Source of the DNA: Thamnidium elegans
Taxonomy: Eukaryota > Mucoromycota > Mucoromycetes > Mucorales > Mucoraceae
DNA length: 64,000 nucleotides
Direction: 5' to 3'
Assembly (NCBI GenBank): GCA_025201345.1
Contig: JAIXMG010000004.1
Location: 1,240,001-1,304,000 of the forward strand
How positions within the stretch are numbered: the stretch's first letter is position 1; each line of letters begins with the position of its first letter. Of the stretch, positions 63,340 through 64,000 are shown piece by piece. Under the pieces are notes generated by a model, which was not told the origin of the DNA, searched no databases, and was given only the letters and a program-made list of their open reading frames with translations. The position numbers were made by a program, and so were the translations under genes.

Positions 63340-64000
63340 ATGAAGAAGCCAAGTACACCAACTTCTTTCAATTCTCCTTTACCAACGGACTTGGCAGGTA
63401 AAACAAAATATATAGTCTAGTCTAATAAAAAGTATACTGATCTTGTAGTTTTTTTTTAGGTGAATGCAAGAAAGCAACCAAAATTTTAAACTCTTTTCTT
63501 GGTGCGAAAAATAATATAAAAAAAAGAATATCCAAGTTAAATAATATTCCCTTTTATAGATCCAGGACAAGGTTTTGATATCATTATTCCACCATCTATC
63601 TTGGAAAATTCAATGGGTTTAGCTATTTTCACTGTATTAAAGGCAGGATTTTTATTTTCGGGTAGAGCTGGTAGTGGTTTAGTAGTTGCCAGGTATAATT
63701 AAAAAAAAAGGGGGTGGGGGGAATGGTTATCTCTCTTCAAAAGGAAAATAAAAATAATAAATTAAGTATACTAGGTTACCAGATGGTTGTAAGTAAAAAA
63801 AGAAAAAAACGTCAAAAATAAAATAAAAGAATTACGTGCAGGGTAACTGAATTATGTATAATATATGTATAGCTTGGAGTGCACCTTCAGCTTTATTTAC
63901 AGGTGGTATAGGAGCGGGTGGACAAATTGGTAATTATATTTATTTATTGTAATAAAACTTTAAACGCAACTTTATATATTTAACTAGGTGCGGAATTGAC
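63340..64000 (+). CDS. YSC84: SYLF-domain protein, Ysc84/Lsb3-like (partial, runs off the end)
   Basis: Exons 63340-63397, 63460-63501, 63560-63692, 63774-63788, 63873-63929 and 63988 onward; the window ends inside exon 6. The start is MKKPSTPTSFNSPLPTDLAG and is followed by ECKKATKILNSFLDPG, then IIIPPSILENSMGLAIFTVL, KAGFLFSGRAGSGLVVARL, SWSAPSALFTGGIGAGGQIG and AELT. This is the N-terminal half of a SYLF domain, which binds phosphoinositides and actin. Fungal members (Ysc84, Lsb3) usually carry a C-terminal SH3 domain and act in cortical actin patches during endocytosis; the SH3 part would lie outside the window. A 15-nt exon (63774-63788) is required to keep the frame. Confidence 0.9.

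Overview
The window is nuclear DNA from a filamentous fungus, most likely an early-diverging lineage such as Mucoromycota (inference). It is strongly AT-rich and full of poly-A/poly-T tracts. Genes are split by many short GT-AG introns of about 45-110 bp, and exon joins were chosen by keeping the reading frame and protein-family homology. The gene set points to a non-yeast fungus: an SMG1 nonsense-mediated-decay kinase, a kinesin-6, an NDR kinase, a Dma1-type FHA-RING ligase, a Skt5-type SEL1 protein and decayed Fanzor/TnpB-like nucleases.

Layout, left to right. 58-1023 (-): unusual GATA-like zinc-finger protein. 2622-4183 (+): Skt5/Chs4-like chitin synthase regulator. 4184-9834: gene-poor, with an inverted-repeat element (about 5976-6998) and a decayed Fanzor-like gene (about 7740-9660). 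9835-13710 (+): 18-exon kinesin-6. 13848-14081 (+): small hypothetical gene. 15213-16364 (-): tetraspanin. 17548-19536 (-): F-box/kelch protein, divergent from a Zn2Cys6 transcription factor at 20404-22678 (+). 24208-25241 (-): EI24/Rrt8-like membrane protein. About 26330-27120: unidentified coding relic. 28473-29865 (+): FYVE protein. 29983-31718 (+): NDR/Cbk1 kinase. About 32165-33500 (+): second, different Fanzor-like relic. 35104-36951 (+): Dma1-like FHA-RING ligase. 37023-37970 (-): HD-domain hydrolase with an apparent one-base frameshift. 38102-40214 (-): leucine-rich-repeat protein with a PP1-docking motif. About 41165-41995 (-): pyruvate decarboxylase pseudogene. 44648-47595: cluster of three ML-domain (NPC2-like) secreted proteins plus a fourth remnant. 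About 48200-50120 (-): decayed piggyBac transposase. 50594-51576 (+): phosducin-like Plp2. 51750-60717 (+): 24-exon SMG1. 61002-62545 (-): Glo3-type ArfGAP. 63340 to the end (+): SYLF/Ysc84 protein, cut by the window edge.

Functionally the intact genes are housekeeping and cell-organisation genes: polarity and wall (Skt5, NDR kinase, Ysc84), mitosis and cytokinesis (kinesin-6, Dma1), vesicle traffic (Glo3, FYVE), lipid handling (NPC2-like) and RNA quality control (SMG1). They do not form one pathway. The unusual content lies in the gene-poor gaps: two divergent Fanzor-like RNA-guided-nuclease relics, a non-autonomous inverted-repeat element, a piggyBac relic, a decarboxylase pseudogene and the duplicated NPC2 block. 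I did not find a clearly intact new system. The Fanzor relics are the most interesting lead.
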